Source of the DNA: Siderastrea radians
Lineage: Eukaryota; Cnidaria; Anthozoa; Scleractinia; Rhizangiidae
DNA length: 64,000 bases
Assembly: GCA_964017195.1 (NCBI GenBank)
Contig: OZ024898.1
Span: forward strand, 8,941,130-9,005,129
Reading direction: 5' to 3'
Under the pieces are notes generated by a model, which worked only from the letters and a program-made list of their open reading frames with translations, searched no databases and had not been told where the DNA came from. This document shows, in pieces, positions 10,925-22,188 of the stretch. Numbering within the stretch: position 1 is the first letter of the stretch; every line of letters begins with the position of its first letter. The translations under genes were made by a program, and so were the position numbers.

Positions 10925-11453
10925 GACAGTACGAGTTTTGCTTACGACTGTCGTATGCGGCCGGACCGTATACAACTCGCAAAGATCGTAAACAACTCGT
11001 CATTCCAACACTGATTTTGATCGTGGGTACGACTGTTGTAGGGTTGTAGGGTTTTGATACATGTTTTAAAATCCTTCGACTTTTTTCGTGTTGTGTACGA
11101 CTGTCGTGAAGATGTTGTAGGTCTGATTTAGATGATACGATTGATGACGTGAGCAAGCCGCATACTACAGTGGTAAGGAAAAATGGTACCGTTTAAATGG
11201 ACCTATTTGCCATCATATGCATCAAAAATGCAAGAAACAGACGTGCTGGAAAATATTTTCTTCGAAGAAAGAGCTTTATTTACTTCGCGCGCAATTTTAA
11301 TGTGACGCTATAATAAACTGTCATGCACGCTTGTTACCCGCGTTTAGTGATGGTTAACCGCACGTTTTCGGGGAGGGGGAGGTGGAATTGAGAAATTTAG
11401 TGAGTGACCGTACTGCCGTTGGTTGTCATAGGTTGTCATGATAAATTTCACCG

Positions 11454-12385
11454 GTAAAAAATAGGCCCTTATCGATTGTGCTAGTAAAAGTAGCATATTA
11501 TGCTACTAGCAGTGCCCGATTTTTTTCCAAATTATGCTCAAAATTATGCTCGTTTTTGAAAATTATGTTACTTTTTCTTAAAGTATGCTTTTCAACAAAA
11601 ACACAAAACAAGTCCAATATTACATATTTATTGTTAATAAAGCCTGACATCTTCTTTATCTGGAGTTACACACTTGCTCTAATAAAACACAACTAACTAC
11701 TGCACTTCATTCCAGACTAGAAGCGGTGACTTAATGTGTCAAAATGTACGATGTTAGTATCTCATTTAATATGTTCTGGGACACAATGGCATGTCACACT
11801 GGGATGACAAAATGCATGTCTTTGATGAAACAACTTCTTTGTGCAAAACATCGTGTTGCCTATAATAACACTTAGATGCTGACCAGGAAACTGATTGTCG
11901 CGATCATGTAATAGGACTTTTTTCCCGTCAGATGACTCCCTGGTCTTGTATTTGCTTTTAATTTGCTTAAGGCTCCGATCTCTAGCAATTTGAGCGGGTT
12001 CTGGCCTATCGGGCGGCTGTTCTTCTCGTATCTGTAAGTTGTTTGACGCCATTTTGTTGCCTGTGAAAGCGGGAACTGGGACCGACGCAATCTTTACTTC
12101 CGGTGTGCACAGTCCTCTGGAGGACGAACGACGCAGTATTGCGGTAACCTTCTTCCCCGTCCCCCCAGACGAATGAAAATAGACTGAACCATGGACAGAA
12201 CTTGAAGATAATCAATCTTAGAGACCAAGCAAGTCATGACTCTGGTAATGTTCCCTTCACAAAAACTAAAAATATGTTGATTATGCTAGCAGTGCTACTT
12301 TTATAAAAGGCGCAAAAATTAAGCTCGTTTTTCCAAATTATGCCAAAAATTATGCTAGCACAATCGATAAGGGCCTAGTAAAAAA
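11454..12385. mobile_element. hAT-like non-autonomous element with 23-bp perfect TIRs and 8-bp target duplication
   Basis: The element spans 11462-12377. Its ends TAGGCCCTTATCGATTGTGC... are perfect inverted repeats over 23 bases. The flanks GTAAAAAA (11454-11461 and 12378-12385) are an exact 8-bp direct repeat, the hallmark of hAT transposons. Subterminal AATTATGCT words repeat at both ends. Inside, a minus-strand frame of about 96 codons at 11762-12052 has several Cys/His near its end and may be a decayed N-terminal piece of a transposase; that is weak. No DDE or dimerisation region is present. Confidence 0.88.
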
Positions 12386-12399
12386 GGACATGCACAAAA

Positions 12400-13402
12400 G
12401 AAAGCCCTAGGGGCATTTTAACCGGCCGTTCTGACTCGCCTCACCTACATGTTACCAAATGTTAGCCCGTCCCAGCATATGAATTCGCGAAAAGTGTGAC
12501 TGTGTAACATAATATTTGACTAAAGCGTTACTGGATGACACGAGAGAGGGTGCCCCTAGGTAGTAGGGTTTCCCTTCTCCTTTGTATTACGCAGTTCGTT
12601 TTACATGCGAGGGAGGGTGCTCCTAGGAGGTAGGGTGTTCCTACCTTGAAGGTAGGGAAACCCTACTTGGTAAGGACAAGTTTTGTTTACATAAGCCCAT
12701 GTTAAACCAAAAAGTAGGGCTAGCCCTAATGGGTAGGGCTATGTTTCGTTGTTCTCGGATTACCGCTGGCCGCGCGTAAAAGGGGCCAAATTCGAACTCT
12801 TCAAGCTCAAGCTACAAACCTGGAGAATATTTTCGGAGATTTCAACTTCAAATAATGACTGAAAGTCACCTTGAAGGTTCAGAAACGACGAGGGACGCAA
12901 TGGAAGAAGATCTGATCGAAGAAAGCGCTGTCGAGGTCGAAGAAACCGACCAATACACCCAGAGAGCAAGCGTAAAATCAAACCGGTCATCAAACGAAAA
13001 CCATCGGCAAGCCAAAGTAAAAGCAACAAGAAGGCGGAGAAGTTTTCTTGGTCAACGGAGAAAGTGGAAGTTATGTTAATTTTTTAAAACAATTGTTTAA
13101 AACAAATTTTAAAATAAACAAGTTTTACAACTACAGTACGCACAGTGCTGCTCACTAGATTAGCTTTTTATAAAATTATTTTAAAAAAATTGTTTAAATC
13201 AATTTAAAAATTGCCCTTTAGTTTAGCCCCCCGAGGTAGGGAGAATTCAGCTCATGTAAAATGGCGCTATCTCTTGACCCTGCTAGGGAGGGTGCCCCTA
13301 CCATGTCCGAACTTTGCATGTAGAATGACGGTATCTTCAACTCTAGTAGGTAGGGTGCCCCTAGGGGCTAGGGGTACCCTCTTTCCATGTAAACGGGCCC
13401 TT
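12400..13402. mobile_element. Palindromic element rich in CCCTAGGGG and GGGTAGGG words
   Basis: The words GGTGCCCCTAGG, GGTAGGG and CCCTACC occur in both orientations at 12550-12735 and 13230-13380. The right end reads CATGTAAACGGGCCCTTAG; the left end is blurred. The central 500 bases (12760-13210) are a different, AT-rich sequence. It fits the class of palindromes with GTTTACA ends described in the findings. No credible gene. Confidence 0.55.
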
Positions 13403-13811
13403 AGACTCTGATGACCCAGCCGCTTTTAATTTATTTTGCTGAGAAAAGCAAATTCAGCTCAATCGAGAAATGTCGATATAAATTCGCCGACAACCTGAAT
13501 ATGTTTTCACAGAGGCGACGAAATATTTACTGTTGCGCCTAAACCGTGGATACAAAGAGGAAGCAGAGCAGAAAAATCAAAATATATAATACGTGATAAA
13601 GACTTACTTGATCGTCAAAGTCTGGGGAAAGAGAGTTTCATAGTCCCTCCACGCTCAAACACGTTAATATCACATGACAAGATGTTTAAATCCGGTTCGC
13701 TAACCCTGGAATCCCCTTGCAGATGTAAAAAAGTTGACTCGGAATGTTTAGTGATTTTGTCATATATATGCGAGAATTGGCCAGATTAGTGGAGCTTTCT
13801 CTTCTTTGTGT

Positions 13812-14289
13812 TACAATAAAAACCCGCGTATAAGAACCTAAAATTTAAGAACCTGTTAGGCTAAAATTTTCATTTTAAACCCCCTTTTCATAAGAACCTA
13901 TTTAGCCTAAAATTTTCAATAGGTTCTTATTTTACAAAAATGAAGGCACAGATGAAAATACAGAAAAAAATTTTAGTCTAGGTTTCAGTCAGTAAGATTC
14001 AAAGAATGAACTAAAATGAAAACCATACATGCATGCTAGTACTTTGGAAAGATAAATTTACTGTATGGTTATCATCTAAACTGTATTCTAGATAATTATT
14101 TAATACAGCAATATATTCCATATCACATATGCCCTGTAGTTATCTGTGCTGATCGCTAGTGCCCCTATCAAATTAAAAACCTATTTAAGAACCTATATAG
14201 CCTAAAATCCCACTAAATACCATTTCTATAAGAACCTATTTAGGCTAAGTTGGAAAAATCTAGGTTCTTATATGCGGGTTTTTACTGTA
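13812..14289. mobile_element. TA-flanked MITE (Tc1/mariner-like)
   Basis: The element spans 13814-14287 with inverted ends CAATAAAAACCCGCGTATAA and its near complement, flanked by TA at 13812-13813 and 14288-14289. AAGAACCTA words recur inside in both orientations. A TA duplication with ends near CAGT fits Tc1/mariner. No coding capacity. Confidence 0.82.
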
Positions 14290-14894
14290 TAACGATTCCG
14301 CTGCTATAAAGGGGTAAAATATCCATTGAAACAACTGAAATACGTGTGAGGATCACGAGATGAAATACTATTCATATTTCGGTAGCATTGAGTCGAACTT
14401 ATTTGCGCATGCGTTGTATGTAAGATACGTTCCCTAAACCGCTACCGCAAGGTTAACAGCGGTTTGTCTGCGTGAAACAATTATGAAACGTTGACGCACT
14501 AGTTGTTACGTTGATAGTGTAGTGTAACGTTTTCTAATTTTGTTTACCTTGCGTGACATAACCATGACGTCATGTCTGCATGGCTTCATAACCGGAACCT
14601 GAAGTTTGAGGTAATGGGCAAGAGAAAACCGGAAGTTTACGAAAGCTGTGTTGGCCGAGACAAAACCGGATGACTACGGCAAGTGACGCTGAAAAGCGCA
14701 ATTTGTAAACCTGCGGTCGCCATAGGCGACGGCAGGTTAAAAAAAACACGTTAAGGGCTCTGCGCGCATTGCATGCCTATCTTTTCTTCTGAGGGTTGGG
14801 GACAATTGGTTGGTCGGGATGCGGAGGGAGGGTATTACTGGATTGAAAGGAATTTTGATTCGGCTAATTCTCTTAAAGAAAATAACAAATAAGA

Positions 14895-15233
14895 GTGAGT
14901 GTGGTGGAAAAAAATATTGTACGTGGCAAAAACTACAGAAGTTTAGCGCCTAAAAACCATTGGCCGGAAGAGAATGTTGTGTGTGCGTGTGTGGAGGATC
15001 TGTATCATAACCACGACAAGAAATGCGAGCTGTTGCTACAACATTTATTGCAAAATTATGTTGAGAAAAAGGAAAAGATATCCATTCTAGACAAACAATC
15101 CACTACTGAATCGTGTCTTTCATGGTACATACCTGGCAAAGGCAAGACGCTGAAACCTGCGCTTGGAGTGTCAAAGGATGTTTTTCCTTCACAAAACCTA
15201 CCTATTTACAATTACAATAGAACAAAAATATAA
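14895..15233 (+). CDS. Unrecognised 112-codon open frame within the duplication
   Basis: An open frame starts at a GTG codon (14895), has no ATG near the start, and ends at a TAA stop at 15231-15233. It contains GKNYRSLAPKNHW, a Cys-containing VVCACVEDLYHNHDKKCELL and a C-terminal LPIYNYNRTKI. An AATAAA-like signal follows near 15280. The duplicate copy at 20130-20440 has frameshifts and stops, so only this copy is open. Without an ATG or convincing upstream exon, this may be a terminal exon, a gene relic or chance. Confidence 0.2.
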   Translation: MSVVEKNIVRGKNYRSLAPKNHWPEENVVCACVEDLYHNHDKKCELLLQHLLQNYVEKKEKISILDKQSTTESCLSWYIPGKGKTLKPALGVSKDVFPSQNLPIYNYNRTKI

Positions 15234-15629
15234 ATCAAAAACATTAATATCAGTTTCAACTTATTAATGGGTTAAAACAAATAAACGTTAAAAAGGCCTT
15301 GTACCTCAAACTGAACAATAAATAGTCTCAAACGTTAAAAAATATCTATAGTGAAGCCTTGCTCCGTTAGGTTAATAATTTGGGTAGCTAGCGACTACCG
15401 TAAAATCATTCGCCGCAACTGACCGCCTTCACATCTTAAGGAACTCGTATAAATACTGAGGGGCACCCAACGGTTCGTTTCGGCGGAATATCTGTTCTTC
15501 AGGCCTAAATTGCCTGCCTGAGATATTCGGATTTCAAAATTACGATGAAAACTAGAGATTTCTTTGCGAAACATCACCCTCATCAGACTTTCGTAACCGA
15601 AGGGGTCTGATTAATTGCTGTTGTTTTGG

Positions 15630-15762
15630 AGGGACTTCCATTTTGAATTTTTTTGACGTCAAAAGGTTGCCGCTATTGTTATGAAGCAACTTTCTTTTGT
15701 ATGCGACAATAGTGGCAACCATTTGACGTCATAAAAATTAAAAATGGCAGCACCCGGGAAAT
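15630..15762. repeat. Fold-back element
   Basis: CCATTTTGAATTTTTTTGAC followed by GTCAAAAGGTTGCC on the left is complementary to GGCAACCATTTGACGTC and the A/T-rich ...AAAAATGG on the right, with about 35 bases between. TGACGTCA-like words lie in both arms. No coding capacity. Confidence 0.65.
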
Positions 15763-16599
15763 TCAAAAGCGAAAATAGGTGACTTTAAGTTTAACAATTT
15801 AACATCAATTTGTTGTAATAGTAAAGGTTCCTTTTAACAGACCATAAAGCTACATAAAACTTAAAATAATACTCCAAAATAATGGATTAGCAAAAGTAAA
15901 ATCACTCGAATCATTCTCTTTGAGGTAGCCATCGAACGGTCATCTCGGCAAACCGAGCCAGTCCGGCTAACCGGGCCAGCCCACCTCATGTAATTGGCCC
16001 CTTTGTCTCAGCCAAAAACGCCGAACAGATCAACCTGTTTTGGTTTACAAAGATATACCTTTAAAAGCTCTGAAACAATCAAAGAAAGCAAAAAAGCGGT
16101 TTCTTGTTGGGTGCCCCTGAATGCTACACAGCCCTCACCCAAGGCTCGAAGAATTTGATATATATTTAAAGCTACTCTGGTTCTTAATTATTTTCAACCT
16201 ACATTACTATTTACACAAGAAATTCCACCATCGACTTTCCGCCATAATTCTACAAAGGAAAATACAGACAAATGTCAAAAGTTTTACTTTTTTACTTGTC
16301 TGATGCCCGTTACGTATTACGAGGATATGTGAAGTTATATGTTAAATAAAAGTTGGGAAGTCTCCGTTCCACGTATTTTATAATTAATGACCAAACTTGT
16401 AATTCGCTTTTTTCATTTATGGGGGATAAATAAAACGAGCGGGCTATAATTGCGTTCGACGTTAGGAGAACGCAACTCATAATCTTGGGTATCCTGTGGT
16501 ATTAAGGGGTGTCCTTTTTGAAACAATTTTTTTCACCGTTCGTCTGCTTTTTCGGCGCCATCTTGGATTATGTCATATGGGTACGGTCAGGCGGGTCGG

Positions 16600-17110
16600 T
16601 CTTCCAGTTGTAGTGTGTTGTGGTGGTGGTGGCGGTGGCGGTGAAAACAGTAGAATTTTGGTGGTGGTGGTGGTGGTGGTGGTGGTGAAAAAATAGAATT
16701 GTGCTGGTGGGGGTGAAAACGAAAGAATTGTGGTGGTGGTGGGGGTGGTGAAATAAAAGAATTGTGGTGTTGGTAGTACAGTCTATAATATATAGATTTA
16801 ACCAAGCCTAAAAGCGGAGCTCCATGTTTTTTTTAATTGCTGGAACATATTCACTTCATTTTTTTTCCTTTCTGTTTTTTGGTTATTACTTTAAAAAATG
16901 AATAAGTTCTAGCTAGCGATTAAAATAAAATGGAGCTCCGCTTTTAGGCTTGGCTAAATCTATACATTATAGACTGTACTACCAACACCACAATTCTTTT
17001 ATTTCACCACCACGACCACCGCCACTGTCACAACCGCCGCCACCACCACCACAATTCTATTGTTTTCACCGCCACCACCACCACCACCACCACAATTCTT
17101 TTTACCCTCC
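16600..17110. repeat. Large inverted repeat with (TGG)n arms
   Basis: The left arm (about 16605-16826) runs through TGG repeats, AAAAGAATTGTGGTG, TTGGTAGTACAGTCTATAAT and AAGCCTAAAAGCGGAGCTCC. The right arm (about 16930-17100) is its reverse complement, ending in CCA repeats. The loop of about 100 bases is T-rich. TGG/CCA runs give spurious proline/histidine or glycine/valine frames on both strands. Confidence 0.85.
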
Positions 17111-18350
17111 TGACGGAGACGAGATTCAAGACGATTAAATCTGTACTAATGACTTTGCTTTGCAGTTGTTAACCAAATGAAATAAACGTTTTGCCGGACT
17201 TGACAATTTGTGTGTTTGATGTCTAATTATCTTTAATGGTCTACACGCGATTCGACCGCTCAATGTAATTAATTGTTTCTTAACTCACTGAACAAAGAAG
17301 TGCTGATCTTTCTTGCAAATTCAGTTCAAGTTATAGTTCGCATAATTACTTGCGTAGCGGTGTGTGAAACAGCAAGGTTTATCCTATAACAAAACATGTT
17401 TCACACGGTAAAAAGTTCTTACCGAATCACTCATTTCCACCACTTAATCGGCTTCCATGTAGTCATTGGCAGCCGGCGCCTCGTTGTTTGCTGATTGATG
17501 CCTATGTTAAGGGGGGATATTCAAAGTTATCTGATTGAAGAGAGAAAACGTATTGAAAATGTCGGTTTTTTATTGAAGTGTAAGGAATGAAAAGTTTGAA
17601 CAACACTTACGAGTTTTTCGCGCTAAGAATATTCGGTCATGAGTTCGTCAAACGCGCTGACCAACGGCTTGCCATACGAGTGTAGGAGAGTGCAAAGAAA
17701 GTGAAGAGGAATGCAAGGGGAATGCAAGGGAAATTGAAGGGGAATTCAGTAACGGGGTCCAAATCATACTTATATCACTACTAATATGTTTTGTAAACAC
17801 GGACTAATTGGCGTAAGTGTTTTTTTTATATTTTATTGGGTATTAGTAATTACACGAACAAGAAACAGTTACCTATACAATGTACGTCGGTATAACAGAG
17901 GCGTTTAACAAGATATTACAAAGTATATATGTGAATAACAATTGATTTTAAGTACAACAGCATAAATTTATTACCATACTAAAATTACCAAAAAAAAAGG
18001 AACAACAAAATTAGTAGTTATATACACACGGTAACTAATTGGCATAAGTGGGTTGCAATTTGATATACGAACGGCTTTCACGGGAAATTTCATTTTCAAG
18101 GTTTAATAATTGATATGTAACCATAGATTTTACATCTCAATATATGTGTTTAACTATTTCAGTGTAAAAAAGAAGTTAATTTGGGAAGTCTACAATGTTC
18201 AGTTATCCACTGCGTCGCTATAGACGAACGCACTTTATAATCACTGATTACGGCTAGTAATTAATAAGACAAACTACTTTTTTACCAGCCGGTAACCGTT
18301 CTAAAAACTCTTTCTCCTCTATCGGTATTGGCAGTTTGGAACTGGTATTG
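17110..18350. other. Intergenic, no gene seen
   Basis: AT-rich sequence without an open frame I would defend. A short direct repeat ACTAATTGGCGTAAGTG / ACTAATTGGCATAAGTG at 17803 and 18033 is the only structure noted. Confidence 0.5.
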
Positions 18351-18351
18351 T

Positions 18352-18785
18352 TATTAAAGTGACTTATCGTCTTAAACTTATCGCCTACTTAATGACATAT
18401 TGTTTAGTCCAGCAATGAAAATTCTGAGTAGTGGTCAGGGTTACACAACTCGAATGCTACTTTTTGTGCAATCAGTGCAGTCAGCGGTGTTTTCCGTCAC
18501 GTTTGGGAATGCTATTTCTGTGATAGAAAAGGGCATTTTTTGCACGTCACAGTTCACATTTTCTAAAGTTAAAATTCACCAGATAAAATAACAGATATCA
18601 TAACTAGACAGAACATACCTAATTAAGATTGAAATACACAAGTTGCATTTACAATCGTTTGTATCGCTGGGTGGCAAAAAGTGTCACTCAGCCACACAAA
18701 CAAAACTGGCGTTTGTCAGAAAGAAATATCCCCTTCAATTTTCTACAGTACAGTTACCTCTGTATTTGGTAACTTTAGTATGCAG
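18352..18785. repeat. Second copy of the 9.6-9.9 kb segment
   Basis: Same landmarks and order as at 9625-9900, with about 150 extra bases in the middle. The extra part includes the stem-loop GCTGGGTGGCAA...TCACTCAGC at 18666-18692, related to the perfect hairpin at 40826-40852. Confidence 0.6.
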
Positions 18786-18985
18786 TGCTCTAACCAACTG
18801 AGCTAACAAGCCAACTGGGAGCTGGTCATTAAATCGCAGAGGTCAGGGTTCGAATCCCGGCAAGCCTGGTTTTTTCAGGCTTTCTTTTCGCAACTGCATA
18901 AGTTGCGTTAATAACTGCGAGGATCTTCTTTTCATTGATTTCTTTATTCCGCAGTTCAAATATATGAATTTCATATATTCATAAT
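18782..18985 (+). repeat. tRNA-derived SINE with inverted head
   Basis: The body (from CGCAGAGGTCAGGGTTCGAA at 18835) matches the SINE at 19021-19195 in the same orientation. The 53 bases before it (18782-18834) are instead the reverse complement of that copy's head (19021-19073). The A-box half is therefore flipped relative to the B-box half. Body and tail are otherwise intact, with CAACTGCATAAGTTGCGTT and GAGGATCTTCTTTTCATTG. Confidence 0.85.
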
Positions 18986-19020
18986 TTCATCTTCACCTTT
19001 CCCGGGTATATTACGAACCA

Positions 19021-19195
19021 ATTTAATGACCAGCTCCCAGTTGGCTTGTTAGCTCAATTGGTTAGAGCACTGCACCGGTATCGCAGAGGTCAGGGTTCGA
19101 ATCCCGGCAAGCCTGATTTTTTCAGGCTTTCTTTTCGCAACTGCATAAGTTGCGTTAATAACTGCGAGGATCTTCTTTTCATTGATTTCAAAAGC
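19021..19195 (+). repeat. tRNA-derived SINE with near-complete tRNA head
   Basis: The head at 19042-19114 folds as a tRNA: acceptor stem GGCTTG/CAAGCC, D arm GCTC/GAGC, anticodon arm CTGC/GCAG and B-box GGTTCGAATCC. The anticodon-loop position 33 is C rather than T and the T stem has a mismatch, so I read it as a SINE head, not a working tRNA. A tail with GCAACTGCATAAGTTGCGTT and TAACTGCGAGGATCTTC follows. Confidence 0.8.
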
Positions 19196-19259
19196 ATATT
19201 GTTAAGAAGAAACAATACTTACGATTCATCTTGACTTAGGCTACTTTTGTGAATCCTGG

Positions 19260-20790
19260 CCGTGGGGTGTGGGGACAATTGGTTGGTTGGAGGTGGGGGA
19301 GGAGGGAGGATATTACCGCATTGAAAGGAATGTTGGTTTGGCTTATATTCTTATCGCGGACATTTTAAAGGGGCTGTGTCACGGGACGTTAGCCAACATT
19401 TGGTCAAAACGTTGCTAAATTATCATTAAATGCCTTATGCACCAATAAATACAACGTGAGCTGTGGTTGGCCAATACTCGGGGCCGGATTTTACCGTATT
19501 ACCCACGGGCATATGATGCCCGGTTGGTAAACCGGGAATATAGAAAATGTGAAAGTACATTTGATTCAAAAAGTTCGAATGACTCGCAAAGAGACAGTTT
19601 CTTTGAAAGTTTTTACTTTTTCTTGTACGATATAATTTTTTGTGCGAAATAAAACTGCTGGGTTTTGAATGCTTTCCGGTAAAGTTATCATTCATCCCAA
19701 TCTGCCACGGCCCACTTTTCAAGTAGTAAAGTGTTAGGCATATAGTAAACTTCTTATTAACTCTCACTAGTTCGGGACCGTACTGGAAGAATATCGCCCT
19801 CAGTCTTTCTTGTACGGACCTCGTTTCGCTGGGTCCGTACCAGAAGGACCTCGGACAATATTCTCCAAGTACGGCCCACGCGCTCGGTGAATATGAAGTA
19901 GGTAATCTATTTCCATCCTGGCCCTCCGAGGACAAACACTTATTAATAGTTTCACTGAATTAGTATGGTGTCTGAACAAGAAATGGACCATTATTTTTAT
20001 GTTTTCATTTATGAAAATTCGACTCCGCAAGTGTTGCAAACGAGAACAAAATCGCTGTGACACTGCCCCTTTAAGATCGCCATAGATAGTCCAAAAAAAT
20101 CACAAATATGAGCTTTTGTGTGTGTGGTAGAAAGAATAATATTGTATGTCGTTAAAACTACAGAGGTTTAGCGCCTAAAACCATTAGCCGGAAGAGAATG
20201 TGGTGGGGGGGGGGGGGGGGAGGGGGGCTGGAGAGTCAAAACGACGACAAGAAATGCGATCTGTTGCTACAATATTTATTACAAAATTATGCTGAAAAAA
20301 GTAGAAAAGATATCCACTCTAGACAAACAATTCACGACTGAATCATGCATTTCATGATACGTACAACAAGAAACGTTGTCTTGGAATGTCAAAGGGTGTT
20401 CTTCCCTCACGAAAGCTTACCTATTTACAATAATAGAACAAGAAAATAAAGACATTTTCACGAGTACAAGCTATACTTTCAAACCACTAATTTCAGATTC
20501 AGCTTATTAATAAGTTAAAATAAATAAACGTTAAAAAGGCCGAGCCATGTACCTCTAATAACATTAAATAGTCTCAAACGCAAAAAAAAAAAAAAAATCC
20601 ATAATGAAGTCTTTCCCGGCTATATTGACCACAACCGCCTTGACATCTTAAGGAACGCGTATACACATCCCTCACCCTCAGTTCGAAGACTTAACTGCTC
20701 TGACTCTAAATTACTTTGGAGACTAACTATCACCCTAAACTACTATTTACACGAGAAATTCCACATTGACACGAAAAGGTACAGACAGTT
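19260..20790. repeat. Segmental duplication, copy 2
   Basis: Partner of 14800-16300 with the landmarks listed there. It is interrupted by the TTAA element at 19369-20070. A run of about 18 G with few interruptions is at 20201-20228. The region matching the open frame of copy 1 is broken here. Confidence 0.75.
19365..20074. mobile_element. TTAA-flanked DNA element, 702 bp (piggyBac-like MITE)
   Basis: Element 19369-20070. The left end AGGGGCTGTGTCACGG and the reverse complement of the right end, AGGGGCAGTGTCACAG, agree at 14 of 16 positions. TTAA lies on both sides (19365-19368, 20071-20074). The homologous segment in copy 1 of the duplication lacks it near 14875, which acts as an empty site. 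A minus-strand frame at 19435-19935 has no recognisable transposase motif. Confidence 0.85.
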
Positions 20791-21708
20791 ACCGTCGAAT
20801 CTGCCCTAACGGAAACCGGCAAACACAAACACCACAATTTTTACAGCAACACAACTGGGCACCTCTCCTAAGCAGACAATTAATCACGATAATGAGTTAC
20901 CTATGTCAGAAATACAAACAAAAAAAAGCGCGTGGAAAATTACCCCAATTTTGTCAAGTCGGTCCTCGTTCATACCGGCCCCGGATTAGGTCTGCTAAGG
21001 GGACAAGACGTTTCACGTGAAAAAATAATCGTACTTACGGAAAAGTCTCAGAATACTTACAACCACCACCACCTACCAGCACATTCAGAAAAAAAGTAAA
21101 TAAAAACAAAATACCCAAGATATAAAATTAAATGATTTGACCATTTTAGGAAACTCAAATTGATTTAAAGACAAACTCTCCCAAATAGCTTCAAAGAAAG
21201 TGTATGACAACAGTTAAGAGAAATTAGACTTCGACGTAGCGTTATTCTTATCGACCAAAGACTCGTGAAAAAATCACGCACTGGCGATGGTTGCATATGA
21301 AATAACAGCTTCAGCTCTCGGTCTTCGCAAATATTCTCCTTGCCTGCTGTCATTTATTTCATTAAGGGCATTCGCGAAAATTTGACGAAAAATCAAGAAA
21401 TCTCTCCTGAGCAGACTGTTAAAATTGAAATCAATTTAGACAGTACCCCACACTAGGCAAGATTCCTGCAACTTGTCAGGCAAATGGTGAAAGCGAATCG
21501 GTGCGAGATGAATTGTCCACCCAAGGATGTATCATTCAGCTTGTCTCTCCTTCGACCGTGATCGCAGCGTAAAAGAGAAATTTAATTATTTGATGGCACA
21601 AATCGTTGCAAAAGTAAGTCACAGGACACCCTACCAAGTTTAAGTGACGTTTCTTTTATCCATTTCCTTTGTTCTTAGCAAAATTATATCTGGCGTTTTT
21701 CAAGAAAT

Positions 21709-22126
21709 TAAGGGGCCGTTCACATGATACCGGAAAGACTTTCATTCCAGAACAAGTTCATTCCATCCCCATATGTTTCTCTGTATCTGTTTACATGATA
21801 CCGAGACGAAAGTTAGGTCCCGCACAAGTCACTCCGGAATGAGTTCATTCCGGTTTTCAATCCGAACGAAATTCTCGTTCTGGTATGACATTTCATTCTG
21901 GTATCATGTAAACTGAAAATGAACTCCGTTCCGTGATGAAAACGCAAACCGCGTAGTCTGGGGCGAGTGGCGCATGCGTATCGTTTTCAAGATGGTGGAT
22001 AAAACGGTCGTTTTCAAGATAGCTGAGTCGGTCGATTTTGTCATGTGAATGCAGTACGAACTTAATTCTGGAACGAAACTCAATCCGGAATGAAACTCAT
22101 TCTGGTATCATGTGAACAGCCCCTAA
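21709..22126. mobile_element. Palindromic MITE with nested inverted ends
   Basis: The outer ends TTAAGGGGCCGTTCACATGA and its near complement, plus an inner pair TGTTTACATGATACC (near 21788) and GGTATCATGTAAAC (near 21902), make a nested fold-back. The body is built of ATTCCGGAATG-type words. No coding capacity. Confidence 0.78.
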
Positions 22127-22188
22127 GTTACAAGTAGTTACCCAATTTGTCTACATATTTACATTGCGCACGTCTCGCCGACCCAGTC

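Larger units (their letters stand above)
14800..16300. repeat. Segmental duplication, copy 1 (partner 19260-20790)
   Basis: Collinear landmarks with the partner: GACAATTGGTTGGT, ATTGAAAGGAAT, GTTTAGCGCCTAAAA, GGAAGAGAATG, GACAAGAAATGCGA, AAATAAACGTTAAAAAGGCC, CATCTTAAGGAAC and ACTATTTACAC. This copy has an insertion of about 0.65 kb (15440-16110) with a fold-back at 15630-15760; the partner instead has a TTAA element at 19369-20070. Ancestral length about 1.4 kb. Confidence 0.75.

Noticed and set aside
16496..17138. Proline/histidine- or glycine-rich frames on both strands
   Set aside because: They come from the TGG/CCA trinucleotide arms of the inverted repeat; no other protein evidence.
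19042..19114. Working tRNA gene (anticodon position reads GGT)
   Set aside because: Position 33 is C, the T stem has a mismatch, and the sequence continues into a SINE body with a second copy next to it.
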